From contig NZ_BJXB01000001.1 of the NCBI RefSeq assembly GCF_007990775.1, forward strand, positions 447,065-511,064: 64,000 nt of DNA, given 5' to 3'. The number at the start of each line of letters is the position of its first letter. Position 1 is the first letter of the stretch. The DNA is from Deinococcus cellulosilyticus NBRC 106333 = KACC 11606. GTDB taxonomy: Bacteria > Deinococcota > Deinococci > Deinococcales > Deinococcaceae. The notes below the pieces were generated by a model. That model saw only the letters and a program-made list of their open reading frames with translations, made no database searches and was not told the origin of the DNA. A program made the position numbers and the translations under genes. Below, one piece after another: positions 50,122 through 59,464 of the stretch.

Positions 50122-51330
50122 ATGCAAAGACGCACAGCCCTGTCGGTCATCCCAGTCGGAAACACCCCCCCGACTGAAATCCGCATGTTTGCCTATGGGG
50201 AAACGGACACCAACAAAGGACCTTTTTACCTCACCCCAGAGGGAGCCCAGCGGATTGTCAGCTACTGGCAGGAACAGGGCAATGATCTGAGTGCTGACTA
50301 TGAACACGGCATGCTGCAAGCCATCCAGAACACCGGGACTGCTGTGCCCAGTGCTGCAGCGTTCCGCCTGGAAGCCCGTGAAGACGGTCTGTATGCCGTG
50401 GACATCCGCTGGACTGAAAAGGCTGCAGGGCACATCGAGGCTGGAGAATACCGCTACTTCTCGCCTCTGTTCCTGTTCGAGCCGGACACCCGTGAGATCA
50501 CCACCTTCTACAACTTCGCCCTGGTGAACATCCCTGCCATCAAAAACCAGAGTCCATTGGTGGCCCTGTCCATGAGCATTTCAGACCTGCATTCCCTGAT
50601 CGGGTCTGCCCTCCGCAAGCAGTTCACCAGCCGCCTGAGCATCACGGAAATCTTTACCGATTACGTGATTTTCGAGCTGTGGACCCAGGAGGACACCTGG
50701 AAGACCTTCCGGGTGGGCTACCACCTGGTCGGGGATCAGGTCGAGTTTGACGAAACCGCTGAAGAGGCACGCAAAGCGTACTTGCCTGTGCCAAACGGAG
50801 AAAACATGAAGAGAATCCTCACTGCCCTGTCCGCCCTGACCCCTGCCCTGGCAATGGGCCAGACCACCTTTGCCACAGAGGACGATGCCCTGAAAGGCAT
50901 TGCTGCCCTGTCCGGCTTCGCGACCAAAGTCCAGGATCTCACCGGGGCTCCAACCCTGGAAGCTGGGCTGGGTGTGCTGTCCGCATGGCAGCAGAGCCAT
51001 GAACGTGTGGGTGCCCTCTCTGCCCAGGTGGAATCCCTGCAGGCTGCAGAGAAAGCCCGCATCATCCACCAGGCCATCCATGTGGATCACAAGTTGTCCC
51101 CTGCCCAAAAGGAATGGGCAGAGAAGCAAAGCATGGAAGCCCTCAGTGCTTTCCTGGCAACTGCTCCAAAGATCGTGGGTGGCAACCACACCGACGAAGT
51201 GCAGCCCCACGGCAACCTGACGGTGGAGCAATTCATGGCCCTCAGTGGCCTGGAGAAAGCCGCCATCTATCAGGAAAACCCCGACAAGTACACCGAACTC
51301 GTTGCCCTCAGCAAACAAAGGAAGGCGTAA
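50122..51330 (+). CDS. Prohead protease/scaffold (Mu gpI-like)
   Basis: A 402-aa protein. The N-terminal 155 residues match Mu-type protease gpI (FYLTPEGAQRIVSYWQEQG; SADYEHGMLQA; VDIRWTEKAAGHIEAGEYRY; NFALVNIPAIKNQSPLVALS). A segment of about 70 residues (ALRKQFTSRLSITEIF to AYLPVP) is inserted, then comes the helical scaffold part with GALSAQVESLQAAEKARI and a C-terminal helix. It shapes and matures the procapsid. ATG 50122 follows AGGAGACAC. Confidence 0.82.
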   Translation: MQRRTALSVIPVGNTPPTEIRMFAYGETDTNKGPFYLTPEGAQRIVSYWQEQGNDLSADYEHGMLQAIQNTGTAVPSAAAFRLEAREDGLYAVDIRWTEKAAGHIEAGEYRYFSPLFLFEPDTREITTFYNFALVNIPAIKNQSPLVALSMSISDLHSLIGSALRKQFTSRLSITEIFTDYVIFELWTQEDTWKTFRVGYHLVGDQVEFDETAEEARKAYLPVPNGENMKRILTALSALTPALAMGQTTFATEDDALKGIAALSGFATKVQDLTGAPTLEAGLGVLSAWQQSHERVGALSAQVESLQAAEKARIIHQAIHVDHKLSPAQKEWAEKQSMEALSAFLATAPKIVGGNHTDEVQPHGNLTVEQFMALSGLEKAAIYQENPDKYTELVALSKQRKA

Positions 51331-51333
51331 TCC

Positions 51334-52188
51334 ATGGCTAAAACCACCAAAGCACAACTCTTCATCGCTCAAGTCCTGGCCGACACCCTGTCTGCCACTT
51401 TCGCAGGACGCAAAGCCCTGTATGGCACTGGAGCCGTGGTGACCAACCCAGGTCTGTCCAGTGAGACGCTGGGCGAGAAGGTGCAGGTCCCTTACTTCAA
51501 TAGCCTGGGTGAGTTCGAGACCCTGGCAAACGATGGGGACGCCCTGACCCCCGCACAGATCACCAGTGCTGCTGATGAGAGCACCGTGCAGCATGCAGGT
51601 AAGGCATTCGAGGTGACCAACTGGGCTCAGATGGCTGCTGTGGGTGACCCTTACCAGGAAGCTGCCAATCAGATGGCTGAAGGGGCTTACCGCACTTTCG
51701 ACAAAGCCCTGATCACCGCTGCTTCCACCACCAGTCTGAGCCTGGACATCACGGGTCGGGCCACCAAGACCTGGCACTGGGATGCCTACGTGGACGCCAA
51801 ACTCAAGTGGGGCGATGAACAGGAAAACATTGAGCTGATCGTCTGCCACAGCAAAGTCTATGGTGACATGCTCAAAGAGAAGGATGCCGATGGCCGCCCC
51901 CTGCTGGTCGATCCCAGAGACGGGAAACTGCCCCGTTACGGTGGCATCCCCGTGATGGTCTCTGACCGTTGCACCGTGAACGCCGGAGCCCCTAACACCT
52001 ATGAATCCCTGGTGCTCAAAAAAGGTGCTTTGGCCCTCTGGTACAACGATGGCATCGGAGTAGAGACCGACAAGGACATTCTGGTGAACAGCATCGTGGC
52101 CGCTGTGCACGTTTACTTCGTGGCCCACCTGTACCGCCGTTGTGCAGGCGGAACCAAGCAGGGTGTTGTGAAGGTCGTGACCCAGTAA
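51334..52188 (+). CDS. Major capsid protein
   Basis: A 284-aa coat protein, HK97-fold type of the N4-gp56/P22-like coat group: GEKVQVPYFNSLGEFETLAN, GDALTPAQITSAADESTV, GKAFEVTNWAQMAAVGDPYQ, FDKALITAAS, KVYGDMLKEKDADGRPLLVD and GIPVMVSDRC. This is not the gpT protein usual in Mu; the head block seems to be a mosaic. It lies directly after the protease and before the connector genes, as expected. Confidence 0.85.
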   Translation: MAKTTKAQLFIAQVLADTLSATFAGRKALYGTGAVVTNPGLSSETLGEKVQVPYFNSLGEFETLANDGDALTPAQITSAADESTVQHAGKAFEVTNWAQMAAVGDPYQEAANQMAEGAYRTFDKALITAASTTSLSLDITGRATKTWHWDAYVDAKLKWGDEQENIELIVCHSKVYGDMLKEKDADGRPLLVDPRDGKLPRYGGIPVMVSDRCTVNAGAPNTYESLVLKKGALALWYNDGIGVETDKDILVNSIVAAVHVYFVAHLYRRCAGGTKQGVVKVVTQ

Positions 52189-52601
52189 TGGGCATTGGCA
52201 CCCTCAGGCGTCATCGACTCCTAGCAGCTGCAGTGGCACTGGCAGCTGCTGACTCCGGCAAGACCCCGCTGGTCCAGGTGCCACCCGCTCCCACTGGCCT
52301 GGTGCCCCAGGACAAGAAGCTGCCCAACAACTTCACTGCACGGGGCATCCTGGCTGCTGCAGGGATCGAAACCTACAAGCAACTGGTGGCTTTTGCCGAT
52401 GACGATCTGGCCCAGCTCTCTGGGCTGGACCAGGAAAAGCTACAGAAAGTACGAGCCTCACGGGACAAGTGGAAGGAAGAAAACCCTTCTGAGCCTGCAG
52501 GAGAACCAGAACAGGAACCTTCTGGCCTGCAGGAAACCCCTGAGCCCCAGGAGACTGAGCCTGCCCAGACCCCTGAGCCCGAAACCCAGACCCAGCAGTA
52601 A
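52188..52601 (+). CDS. Phage protein with helix-hairpin-helix-like segment (137 aa)
   Basis: The start overlaps the capsid stop codon (TAATG). N-terminal part basic (RRHRLLAAAVALAAAD), middle part FTARGILAAAGIETYKQLVA then FADDDLAQLSGLDQEKL resembles a helix-hairpin-helix, and the C-terminus is a Pro/Glu/Thr-rich tail. Position matches Mu gp35. It may be a head-decoration or connector protein. Confidence 0.65.
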   Translation: MGIGTLRRHRLLAAAVALAAADSGKTPLVQVPPAPTGLVPQDKKLPNNFTARGILAAAGIETYKQLVAFADDDLAQLSGLDQEKLQKVRASRDKWKEENPSEPAGEPEQEPSGLQETPEPQETEPAQTPEPETQTQQ

Positions 52602-52624
52602 CCCCACCCGGAAGGAGGTGCCCT

Positions 52625-53077
52625 GTGTACGTGAATCTTGCTGACCTCACAACTTACATGCAACCTGACGTGCTGCTCAGCAAGATTGACGATGAGGGCA
52701 CCGGGGAACTGGACCTCACCCCCAGCACCCAGCAGGCTCCGAACCCGCAGTATGACCGGGTGATGCAGGCTCTGGAAGGAGCCTCTGAAGAAGCTGACAG
52801 CTACCTGGCTGTGCGTTACCCCCTGCCCCTGTCCTCCACTCCAAAGTCCCTGAAAGAAAAGGTTCTGAACATCGCCGTGTACAAGGTCTGGTCCCGCAAA
52901 GGGATTGCACCTGACAGTGCCGATGAACTGATCCGCACCAACTACACGGACGCCATCAAGTGGCTGGAGAAGATCAGCAAAGGTGAAGTGCTTCTGACGA
53001 GCATCACCCTGCCCGAAGAGTCCCCACAGGGCTCCACAGGCATGAGCGTGGTCACCCGTGAACGGAGGGGATGGTAG
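52625..53077 (+). CDS. DUF1320 head-tail connector (Mu gp36-like)
   Basis: A 150-aa DUF1320 protein: NLADLTTYMQPDVLLSKIDD, RVMQALEGASEEADSYLAVR, YPLPLSSTPKSL and NIAVYKVWSRKG. It belongs to the connector group between portal and tail. The GTG start is preceded by GGAGG. The stop overlaps the next start. Confidence 0.88.
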   Translation: MYVNLADLTTYMQPDVLLSKIDDEGTGELDLTPSTQQAPNPQYDRVMQALEGASEEADSYLAVRYPLPLSSTPKSLKEKVLNIAVYKVWSRKGIAPDSADELIRTNYTDAIKWLEKISKGEVLLTSITLPEESPQGSTGMSVVTRERRGW

Positions 53078-53559
53078 TGCCCATTCAGGGACTCGATCAC
53101 CTTCAGCGGGAACTGAGACGCCTCAGCACCGGGCAACTGGAGAAACCCAGCAAGGTCATCGCTGAAGGCATGGTGACCAGCACAAAGAAGCGGTTTGGGG
53201 ACCAGGTGGACCCGGACGGGAAACCCTGGAAGCCCCTTTCTCCTGTGACCATCAAAGCCCGACTGGGTGGGTCGAAAGCCTACACCAAAAAGGGACAGCT
53301 CCGCAAAGCTGCAGCCAGACGGGTTGCCAAGATGAAGATCCTGATTGTCAGTGCCCAGTTGATGAACTCCATCCAGTGGCGTGTGCGTGGTGGAGAAATC
53401 GCGTGGGGAACCAACGTGAAATACGCCCGACTGCACAACTTCGGAAGTGGCCCAGAGCACAAGTCCAACGTGCCTGCACGTCCGTTCATGGGCATCAATC
53501 AGGCAGACCAAGTGCTCATTGAGAAAACCGTCACCCGCTTCCTGGAGGGAACGCTGTGA
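53071..53559 (+). CDS. Virion morphogenesis / tail completion protein (Mu gpG-like)
   Basis: A 162-aa protein of the phage virion morphogenesis family: RFGDQVDPDGKPWKPLSPVT, ILIVSAQLMNSIQWRV, IAWGTNVKYARLHNFGSG and ARPFMGINQAD. It finishes the tail for joining to the head. Overlaps both neighbours by a few bases. Confidence 0.88.
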   Translation: MVVPIQGLDHLQRELRRLSTGQLEKPSKVIAEGMVTSTKKRFGDQVDPDGKPWKPLSPVTIKARLGGSKAYTKKGQLRKAAARRVAKMKILIVSAQLMNSIQWRVRGGEIAWGTNVKYARLHNFGSGPEHKSNVPARPFMGINQADQVLIEKTVTRFLEGTL

Positions 53560-54068
53560 AGCACATCGAACTCACCCGGCAGCACCTGGTCAACGGGCTG
53601 GTTGCTGCAGGGATCAACAAGGCAAACATCCTGCTGCAAACCCCTCTGGGAGAAACCATGTCTGGCACCACCGGGGCAAGCATCAGCACCGTCCTGGCAC
53701 CCTTGGAGTATGTGAACAAAGCCACCAGGGGCAGCATCACCCATGGGCGGAAGGTCCTCTGGCAGGCCACCGTGCAATTCAACCTGGAGATCTTCTGCCA
53801 TCAAGGGCTGAAGGCCACAGAGGAATTGCTTTCCAACTTCCTGATCTGGCTGTCCAGCCACAAGCTGAATGACCCTGAGACGGGTGAACCCATCACCTTC
53901 CAGGACCCCATGCAGATCAGCTGGGTGGAAGCGGACGGGACCCTGCTGAAAGCCAACCGGGTGGGGTTGATCCTGACCACCACAGCAAGCATCTACAACG
54001 ACACAGAACTGATCGACATCACCGTGATCCTGCAACGCCGGATCGCTGGAGGGAACCCCAATGAGTGA
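53556..54068 (+). CDS. Tail terminator-type protein (Mu gp37 position), 170 aa
   Basis: Beta-rich soluble protein between gpG and sheath, the place of Mu gp37. It has segments VLWQATVQFNLEIFCHQG and VGLILTTTASIYNDTELIDI, like the small ring proteins at the end of contractile tails. Direct family match is weak, so the call rests mostly on order. Ends eight bases inside the next gene. Confidence 0.65.
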   Translation: MKHIELTRQHLVNGLVAAGINKANILLQTPLGETMSGTTGASISTVLAPLEYVNKATRGSITHGRKVLWQATVQFNLEIFCHQGLKATEELLSNFLIWLSSHKLNDPETGEPITFQDPMQISWVEADGTLLKANRVGLILTTTASIYNDTELIDITVILQRRIAGGNPNE

Positions 54069-54258
54069 GAACAAACCCCAAACCGAAAGCATTGAGGTGA
54101 TCGCTGATCGCCTGCAGACTCCCAAATGGCAACTGGATGGCCTGCTGCTCCGCAAAGGCTGGGCGTTCGGGCATCCGATCACTGAAGCCCAATTCAAGAA
54201 GGAACTGAAGGCGTGGCTGACTGGCCCCACGGTCCCTGCCCAGAAAGGTGAGAAATAA
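54061..54258 (+). CDS. Small phage protein (Mu gp38 position), 65 aa
   Basis: A short soluble protein (IADRLQTPKWQLDGLLLRKG, then FGHPITEAQFKKELKAWL) directly before the sheath gene. This is the place of gp38 in Mu-like phages. AGGGAAC acts as ribosome binding site. Function unknown. Confidence 0.65.
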   Translation: MSENKPQTESIEVIADRLQTPKWQLDGLLLRKGWAFGHPITEAQFKKELKAWLTGPTVPAQKGEK

Positions 54259-55670
54259 TGCTTCCAGGCGTCACAGTGGTCAAGCAAGACGGTGGTCTGG
54301 GTACCCTTCCAGCCACCGCAGACGGCAAGCGGGGCATTGTTGGGGTCTGCACCAGCGGCACCCCCAACCAGATTTACATTCTGGTCGATCAGGGTGCTGT
54401 GCCCGGTGTGCTGGGTCGTGGCCCTCTGGCAGACGCGGTGATCACCCAGCTGAGAAAAGCAGGTGGTGTGGTTTACGCTGTGCCTGCAGCTGCCACCGTA
54501 AACGGCTCCATCACTCCAGCTGTGGGCAACCCTTCCAGTCCTGAAGTCACCCTGGGCACCACGTCCACCGAAGCCCTGCAGGTCCAGGTGAAGGTCACCA
54601 AATCCGGTGCTCTGGGTGCAGGACAGTTCCAGTACACCCTGGACGGTGGGGACACCTGGAGTCGCAGCTACACCCTGGCTGCCTCTTTCGCCATTCCCGG
54701 ACGTGGCCTGACCATCACCTTTGCCGCAGGAAGCTACACCGTAGGAGCCACCTACAAGTTCACCGTGACTGCCCCAACTGCTTCCATTGGAGATCTCCAG
54801 GCTGCCGCTCAGGTGCTGGTGGATTCCCCTTATCTGATGGAGTTCATTCACTTCGCCCAGCCAGGGGACAACTCCCTCTGGGCTGTGGCTGCAGCTGTGG
54901 TGGAAGATGCCTTCAACAAGCACAAGTACACCCACTCCTTGTGTGAAGCCCCTGGCCCTGGCAGCAACGTAGACACCTGGGTCACCACCCTGGCCGGGTA
55001 CCGCTCCAGCTTCACCAGCAAGGACGTGTCCGTGGTTGCACCCTGGGCGGAAGTCGTGGACCCCAGCGGCCTGCAGATCGAAAGAAACTCTGCCAACTGG
55101 TACATGGGAAGGCTCTGCAGCATCAACATTGCAGACAACCCTGCCCACGTCGGTAAGGGTTCCATCACTGGCCTCAGCGTGGTCAGCCCCTTCACCACAG
55201 GCACCTACGGCAAAGCCAGTTCCTACAACAACGGCCACGCCCTGGCCCTCGACGAACTCGGTTATGTCGCACTGATGAAGCACCAGGGCAGGAACGGACT
55301 GTTCTTCGTGGAAGGCCGCACGATGGCCGACCCGTCCAGCGACTACAGCACCATCATGAACGTCCGCGTCATGAACAAAGTCATGACCCTGCAGCACCAG
55401 ATCTGGCTGGACCAGGTGCAGGGCAAAGTGAATCCCCTGAACATCGAAGAGTCCCTGGCCTACATGCTTGCCACCAGCAACGCTGCTTTCGAGCTGATGG
55501 CCGCACGGGAAGAACTGGTCAAAGCCACCATCATCATCCCTCCAGGACAGGACATCCTCTCCACCCGTCAAATCATCGTGGAATTCAGGGTGGTGCCGTT
55601 CGCCTACTCCAAAGAAATCGTGCTGAAGGTGGGCTACGAGAACCCGCTGCTGACCGGTCAGTCGGCCTGA
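54258..55670 (+). CDS. Tail sheath protein (Mu gpL-like)
   Basis: A 470-aa sheath protein: GVTVVKQDGGLGTLPATADG at the start, GIVGVCTSGTPNQIYILVD, a beta-rich insert domain (about residues 90-180, GALGAGQFQYTLDGGDTWSR), ADPSSDYSTIMNVRVMNKVM, and the C-terminal GQDILSTRQIIVEFRVVPFA. It contracts to drive the tube through the cell envelope. Shows that the phage is a myovirus. Confidence 0.92.
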   Translation: MLPGVTVVKQDGGLGTLPATADGKRGIVGVCTSGTPNQIYILVDQGAVPGVLGRGPLADAVITQLRKAGGVVYAVPAAATVNGSITPAVGNPSSPEVTLGTTSTEALQVQVKVTKSGALGAGQFQYTLDGGDTWSRSYTLAASFAIPGRGLTITFAAGSYTVGATYKFTVTAPTASIGDLQAAAQVLVDSPYLMEFIHFAQPGDNSLWAVAAAVVEDAFNKHKYTHSLCEAPGPGSNVDTWVTTLAGYRSSFTSKDVSVVAPWAEVVDPSGLQIERNSANWYMGRLCSINIADNPAHVGKGSITGLSVVSPFTTGTYGKASSYNNGHALALDELGYVALMKHQGRNGLFFVEGRTMADPSSDYSTIMNVRVMNKVMTLQHQIWLDQVQGKVNPLNIEESLAYMLATSNAAFELMAAREELVKATIIIPPGQDILSTRQIIVEFRVVPFAYSKEIVLKVGYENPLLTGQSA

Positions 55671-55678
55671 GGTAAAAC

Positions 55679-56116
55679 ATGGGAATCAAGCTGAACGGAA
55701 AATACTACGACTGGGGCGACATCTCCATCCACCTGCTGCACGGCATCATGCTGGACGGCTCGGAGATCAACTACGGGGATGAGATGCCCGTGTCCAGAAG
55801 TCAGGGTGCAGGTCGCGGCACCCGTGGTTACGGTCAGGGGCAGTACACCTCTGCAGGGGACGTGAGCATGCGTCGCGTGGAGTACAACCGCCTGCTGGAG
55901 AAAGCCAGAGAAGCCGGAGGCTTCTACCTGATCAAACCGTTTCCCATCACCATCTCTTACCGGGATGAAGAAGGGAACATCAAGACCGACGAACTCACCT
56001 TCTGCAAGTTCAAGAAGCGTGACTTCAAAGCCGCTGAGAAAGACGAAAACATTGATGTGAAGGTGGAATTTGAAATTCTCGGCCAGATCATCAATGACGG
56101 CGTTCCTGCATTCTGA
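55679..56116 (+). CDS. Tail tube protein (Mu gpM-like)
   Basis: A 145-aa beta-rich protein after the sheath gene: LNGKYYDWGDISIHLLHGIM, EMPVSRSQGAGRGTRGYGQG, PITISYRDEEGNIKTDELTF and DVKVEFEILGQIINDG. This matches the Mu-type tube. The ATG is nine bases behind the sheath stop with GAGGTAAAAC before it. Confidence 0.85.
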   Translation: MGIKLNGKYYDWGDISIHLLHGIMLDGSEINYGDEMPVSRSQGAGRGTRGYGQGQYTSAGDVSMRRVEYNRLLEKAREAGGFYLIKPFPITISYRDEEGNIKTDELTFCKFKKRDFKAAEKDENIDVKVEFEILGQIINDGVPAF

Positions 56117-56147
56117 GCCCTCTTTGCACCCTTAAGGAGCACACACC

Positions 56148-56441
56148 ATGAACAAAAACCGCACCATCACCATCCAGATCAGCGATGACACCAACGACAC
56201 CGTACAACGCTTCCGCTTCCGTGAACCCACCACCCCGGTGGTCGGAGCCTACTTCTCTGGTGCAGGCAAGAACATGCCCAAAGCCAGCCTGCAGCTTTGT
56301 GCTGACACTATCCTGCCTGAAGACAAAGACGCCTGGAATGCCGCTGTGGAAGAGAAACCCGGCTACGCTGCTCAGGCTGCAGGCCGCATCCTGGAAGACC
56401 TCGGTTACGGGGTGGAAGCAAAAAAGGTGACGATGGAATAA
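56148..56441 (+). CDS. Tail assembly chaperone (Mu gp41-like)
   Basis: A 97-aa protein between tube and tape measure genes. The last codons contain the heptamer A AAA AAG (56420-56426) in the correct frame for -1 slippage, so most ribosomes make this short form and a part makes a 154-aa fusion. Such pairs guide tape measure assembly and are absent from the mature virion. AAGGAGC precedes the ATG. Confidence 0.85.
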   Translation: MNKNRTITIQISDDTNDTVQRFRFREPTTPVVGAYFSGAGKNMPKASLQLCADTILPEDKDAWNAAVEEKPGYAAQAAGRILEDLGYGVEAKKVTME

Positions 56442-56611
56442 GTGCCTTCGAGCAGCGGGTGGTGCTGATCCGCTACTGGCTCCGGCAAGAACCGTCAGAT
56501 GACTGGGAAGCCTTTCACCAGCAGTTCCGGCAAGCAGAGTGGATGGAGAGCCGTTTCTATGGAGAGCTGACCACCCTGCTCTCCAACAAGATCACCAAAG
56601 CAATGGGTTAA
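56420..56611 (+). CDS. -1 frameshift extension of the tail assembly chaperone
   Basis: The -1 frame is open from the slippery site A AAA AAG (56420-56426) to TAA at 56609-56611, adding about 61 residues (first GDDGISAFEQRVVLIRYWL). No own start codon with ribosome binding site is seen, which supports frameshifting. The extension (EAFHQQFRQAEWMESRFYGE) has the length and helical nature expected of the second chaperone domain. Confidence 0.8.
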   Translation, partial: KKGDDGISAFEQRVVLIRYWLRQEPSDDWEAFHQQFRQAEWMESRFYGELTTLLSNKITKAMG

Positions 56612-56635
56612 AGGCAGGAGAGTCCTGCCTTTTTC
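56611..56635 (+). terminator. Terminator-like hairpin before the tape measure gene
   Basis: AAGGCAGGA (56611-56619), 3-base loop, TCCTGCCTT (56623-56631), then TTTT. It lies directly after the chaperone stop codon and before the AGGAGAG of the tape measure gene. It may reduce tape measure expression relative to sheath and tube. Confidence 0.75.
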
Positions 56636-56650
56636 CTGTTCAGGAGAGAC

Positions 56651-59464
56651 ATGAGTGCATTTAACCTACAAGTCCTGATCAATCTGGTGGATCGCCTCTC
56701 AGGTCCCCTGCAGGAACCCATCAGACGGCTGCAGGAACTGGAGAACCACGCTGAACGTGTGGACCGCAGCATGCGGATGATGCAGACCGGAGCTGGAGTG
56801 ATGGGAGCCGGGGTGGGTCTGGCTGCCCCGCTGATCTTCAGTGCAAACGAAGCCATCAAACTTGAGGACAAAATGGCAGAGGTCCGCAAGGTTTTTGATG
56901 AGCTGGAAAGCCCGAAAGCCTTCCGGGAAATGACCAATGACATCCGCGAAATGTCCAACGTGATCCCCATGGTTGCCACCGACCTGGCAGAGATCGGGTC
57001 TTTTGCTGCAGCCTCGAAGCTGGAGCCGTCCCGAAAAGGCATCATGACCATGATCGAAGACAGTGCCAAGATGGGGGTTGCCTTCGACATGACTGCAGAA
57101 GAGGCAGGCAGTGCCCTGGCAGGCATGAGGAACATCTTCCAGCTGACAGAGGATGGGGTGGTCCAGCTGGGTGACGCCATCAACTATCTGGGCAACAACA
57201 CATCTGCCAGAGCCAGGGACATGGTGAACTTCATGTCCCGTGCTGGTGCGGTGGGCAAGCAGGCAGGTTTGACGGCCATGCAGACTGCAGCCCTGGGCAA
57301 CGCCTTCCTGGCCCTCAAGACCCCTCCAGAAATTGCAGCCCGTGCCGTGTCTCAGGGTCTGATCCCCAGTCTCCAGACTGCGACCAGGCAGGGGACGAAA
57401 TTTGCTGAAGCCGCTGCCATCATTGGTCTGACCGCTCAGGAGATCCAGGACAACATGAAAATAGACCCTCAGGGCACCATCCTGGACGTGCTGGAACGCA
57501 TCAACAAGACCGACAACAAAATGCTGGTGCTCACAGACCTCTTCGGGGTGGGCTGGGCAGATGACATCGCCAAGCTCTCAGGATCTCTGGATGTGTACTA
57601 CAAAGCCCTGGGACTGGTGTCAGACAAGCAAAAATACGCCGGGTCAATGGAGAAGGAATACCAGGGCAGGATCAACACCACCAGAACACAACTGCAACTC
57701 TTGTGGAACAGCACCGTGAACTTCGCTGGGGCAATGGGGGATGTGTACCTGCCCATGATCAGTGGGGCTGCAAAATGGATGGGCAAACTGGGCCAGGGTC
57801 TGCTGGACCTCACCGAGAAACACCCCTTTCTGGTCAGGCTCGTCATGTTCAGTGCCCTGGCAATCAGCCTGCTGACCCTTGCGATGGGTGGAACCATCCT
57901 CACCCTGGGGGTGTTCGGCTTCGCAATGGCAAACGCCAGTGCAGGACTGGTGATCCTCAAGGGGCACCTGGCCGCTGCCAAACTGCAAGTACTGGCCCTC
58001 AGAAACGCCCTGATCGCACGCATCACAGGGGGATTCATCCCATCCACTGCAGCTCAAATGGCCCTCTTTGGGGGAGCCACCAGCCTGAACCAGATTGCAT
58101 TGATGGGACTGAAGCAGGCACTGCTGCAGGCCGCACGTTCCGCATGGGCGTTTACTGCCGCAATTCTGGCAAACCCGATCACATGGTGGGTCACCGGAAT
58201 TCTGGCCGTGACAGGGGCTTTCGTATACATGTGGCAGACCAGCCACAAGGTCCGTGCTGCCCTCAAGGGAATCTTCAAACCCCTGGAGGAAGCGTGGGCT
58301 GGGGTTCGATTGGCCTGGGTGCAACTCATGACCGTTTTTTCCTCTGGCACCCCTGGGCTGGACTCCCAGGCCAAGGACCTCAGCAAGTGGGGCTCCTTCT
58401 GGAAAGACACCCTGGACAAGATCATTTACGGCGTGGTGTACGCCATGACCTTCATTGGCCTAGTCCTGGCAGATGTCGCTCTAGGTTTCGTGAACACCTG
58501 GGCAGGCATCTTGACCCTCACTGCAGGCATCATGAACATCCTCAAAGGCATCTTCACCGGGGACATGAACCTGATCAAACTGGGTCTGGAGCAGGCAGGG
58601 GACGGAATCACCACCATCTGGGACAACAACCTGCTGAAACCCATGGTGGATGCAGTGATGGACTGGGGTCCAGCCATCCTGGAAGGCGTAAAAGCCGCAA
58701 TGGGAGAACTCTGGGACCTTGCTGGAGAGTGGCTGAACATCGGCAAGACCTGGATCAGCAACCTGTGGGATGGCATCAAGGGCAAGTGGGCTGACCTCAA
58801 ACAAGGGGCTGCAAACCTCGGCTGGAACATCGTGGAAGGCATCACCGGAGGACTGGTGAAGAACCCCAACGCGAAGGCTGCAGCAGCAAATGCAGCCGAT
58901 CAGGTCACCACCACCGTGCAGGACAAGTGGGACATCCACTCACCCAGCCGTGTGTTTGCTGGACTGGGCTCTTATGCGATGGATGGCCTCACCCTTGGTA
59001 TCCAGAAGGGAACCCGGATGGCCCTCAATGCCACCCGGAAGATGACCGTCGGATTGCTGGGAGCTGCAGCCCTGACCCTGCCTGCTGTGAGCATGGCATC
59101 CAGCAAGGCTCCTGCAGCCGTGAAACAGCCCTCTGTAGCCCAGCAGTTGAACCCCACACAACAGGTCCTGCAGTCCGTCCAGAGCATCAGTGTCCCTGCA
59201 CTGCCTGAAGTGGCTGAAATCACCAGCAAGAACCCTGTGCCAGATGTTGAGGAACAAATCACCAGCATGGCCCCTTCCACAACCCCCCTGGAGGTTCGTG
59301 AACCCAGGACCAACAACCAGAACAGCAAACAGGACCAGGCAACTGGTCAGGCCGCTGCAGGACTGGTCGTCACAGGCAACACCATTGTCTTTCAGATGCC
59401 TGAAGGGACCACCCAGGACCAGATGGCCGCGTTCTTTCAGTTCCTGCAGTCACTTCAGAAATGA
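56651..59464 (+). CDS. Tape measure protein
   Basis: A 937-aa protein. N-terminal coiled coil (VLINLVDRLSGPLQEPIRRL), then the TP901-type domain (AIKLEDKMAEVRKVFDELES; LAEIGSFAAASKLE; ARDMVNFMSRAGAVGKQAGL), hydrophobic segments near residues 395-440 and 490-535 and helical repeats after that; the C-terminus is Gln/Pro-rich (about 800-900). It sets tail length, and its membrane-like parts may help DNA entry. Runs 15 bases over the end of the antisense secreted-protein gene. Confidence 0.93.
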   Translation: MSAFNLQVLINLVDRLSGPLQEPIRRLQELENHAERVDRSMRMMQTGAGVMGAGVGLAAPLIFSANEAIKLEDKMAEVRKVFDELESPKAFREMTNDIREMSNVIPMVATDLAEIGSFAAASKLEPSRKGIMTMIEDSAKMGVAFDMTAEEAGSALAGMRNIFQLTEDGVVQLGDAINYLGNNTSARARDMVNFMSRAGAVGKQAGLTAMQTAALGNAFLALKTPPEIAARAVSQGLIPSLQTATRQGTKFAEAAAIIGLTAQEIQDNMKIDPQGTILDVLERINKTDNKMLVLTDLFGVGWADDIAKLSGSLDVYYKALGLVSDKQKYAGSMEKEYQGRINTTRTQLQLLWNSTVNFAGAMGDVYLPMISGAAKWMGKLGQGLLDLTEKHPFLVRLVMFSALAISLLTLAMGGTILTLGVFGFAMANASAGLVILKGHLAAAKLQVLALRNALIARITGGFIPSTAAQMALFGGATSLNQIALMGLKQALLQAARSAWAFTAAILANPITWWVTGILAVTGAFVYMWQTSHKVRAALKGIFKPLEEAWAGVRLAWVQLMTVFSSGTPGLDSQAKDLSKWGSFWKDTLDKIIYGVVYAMTFIGLVLADVALGFVNTWAGILTLTAGIMNILKGIFTGDMNLIKLGLEQAGDGITTIWDNNLLKPMVDAVMDWGPAILEGVKAAMGELWDLAGEWLNIGKTWISNLWDGIKGKWADLKQGAANLGWNIVEGITGGLVKNPNAKAAAANAADQVTTTVQDKWDIHSPSRVFAGLGSYAMDGLTLGIQKGTRMALNATRKMTVGLLGAAALTLPAVSMASSKAPAAVKQPSVAQQLNPTQQVLQSVQSISVPALPEVAEITSKNPVPDVEEQITSMAPSTTPLEVREPRTNNQNSKQDQATGQAAAGLVVTGNTIVFQMPEGTTQDQMAAFFQFLQSLQK

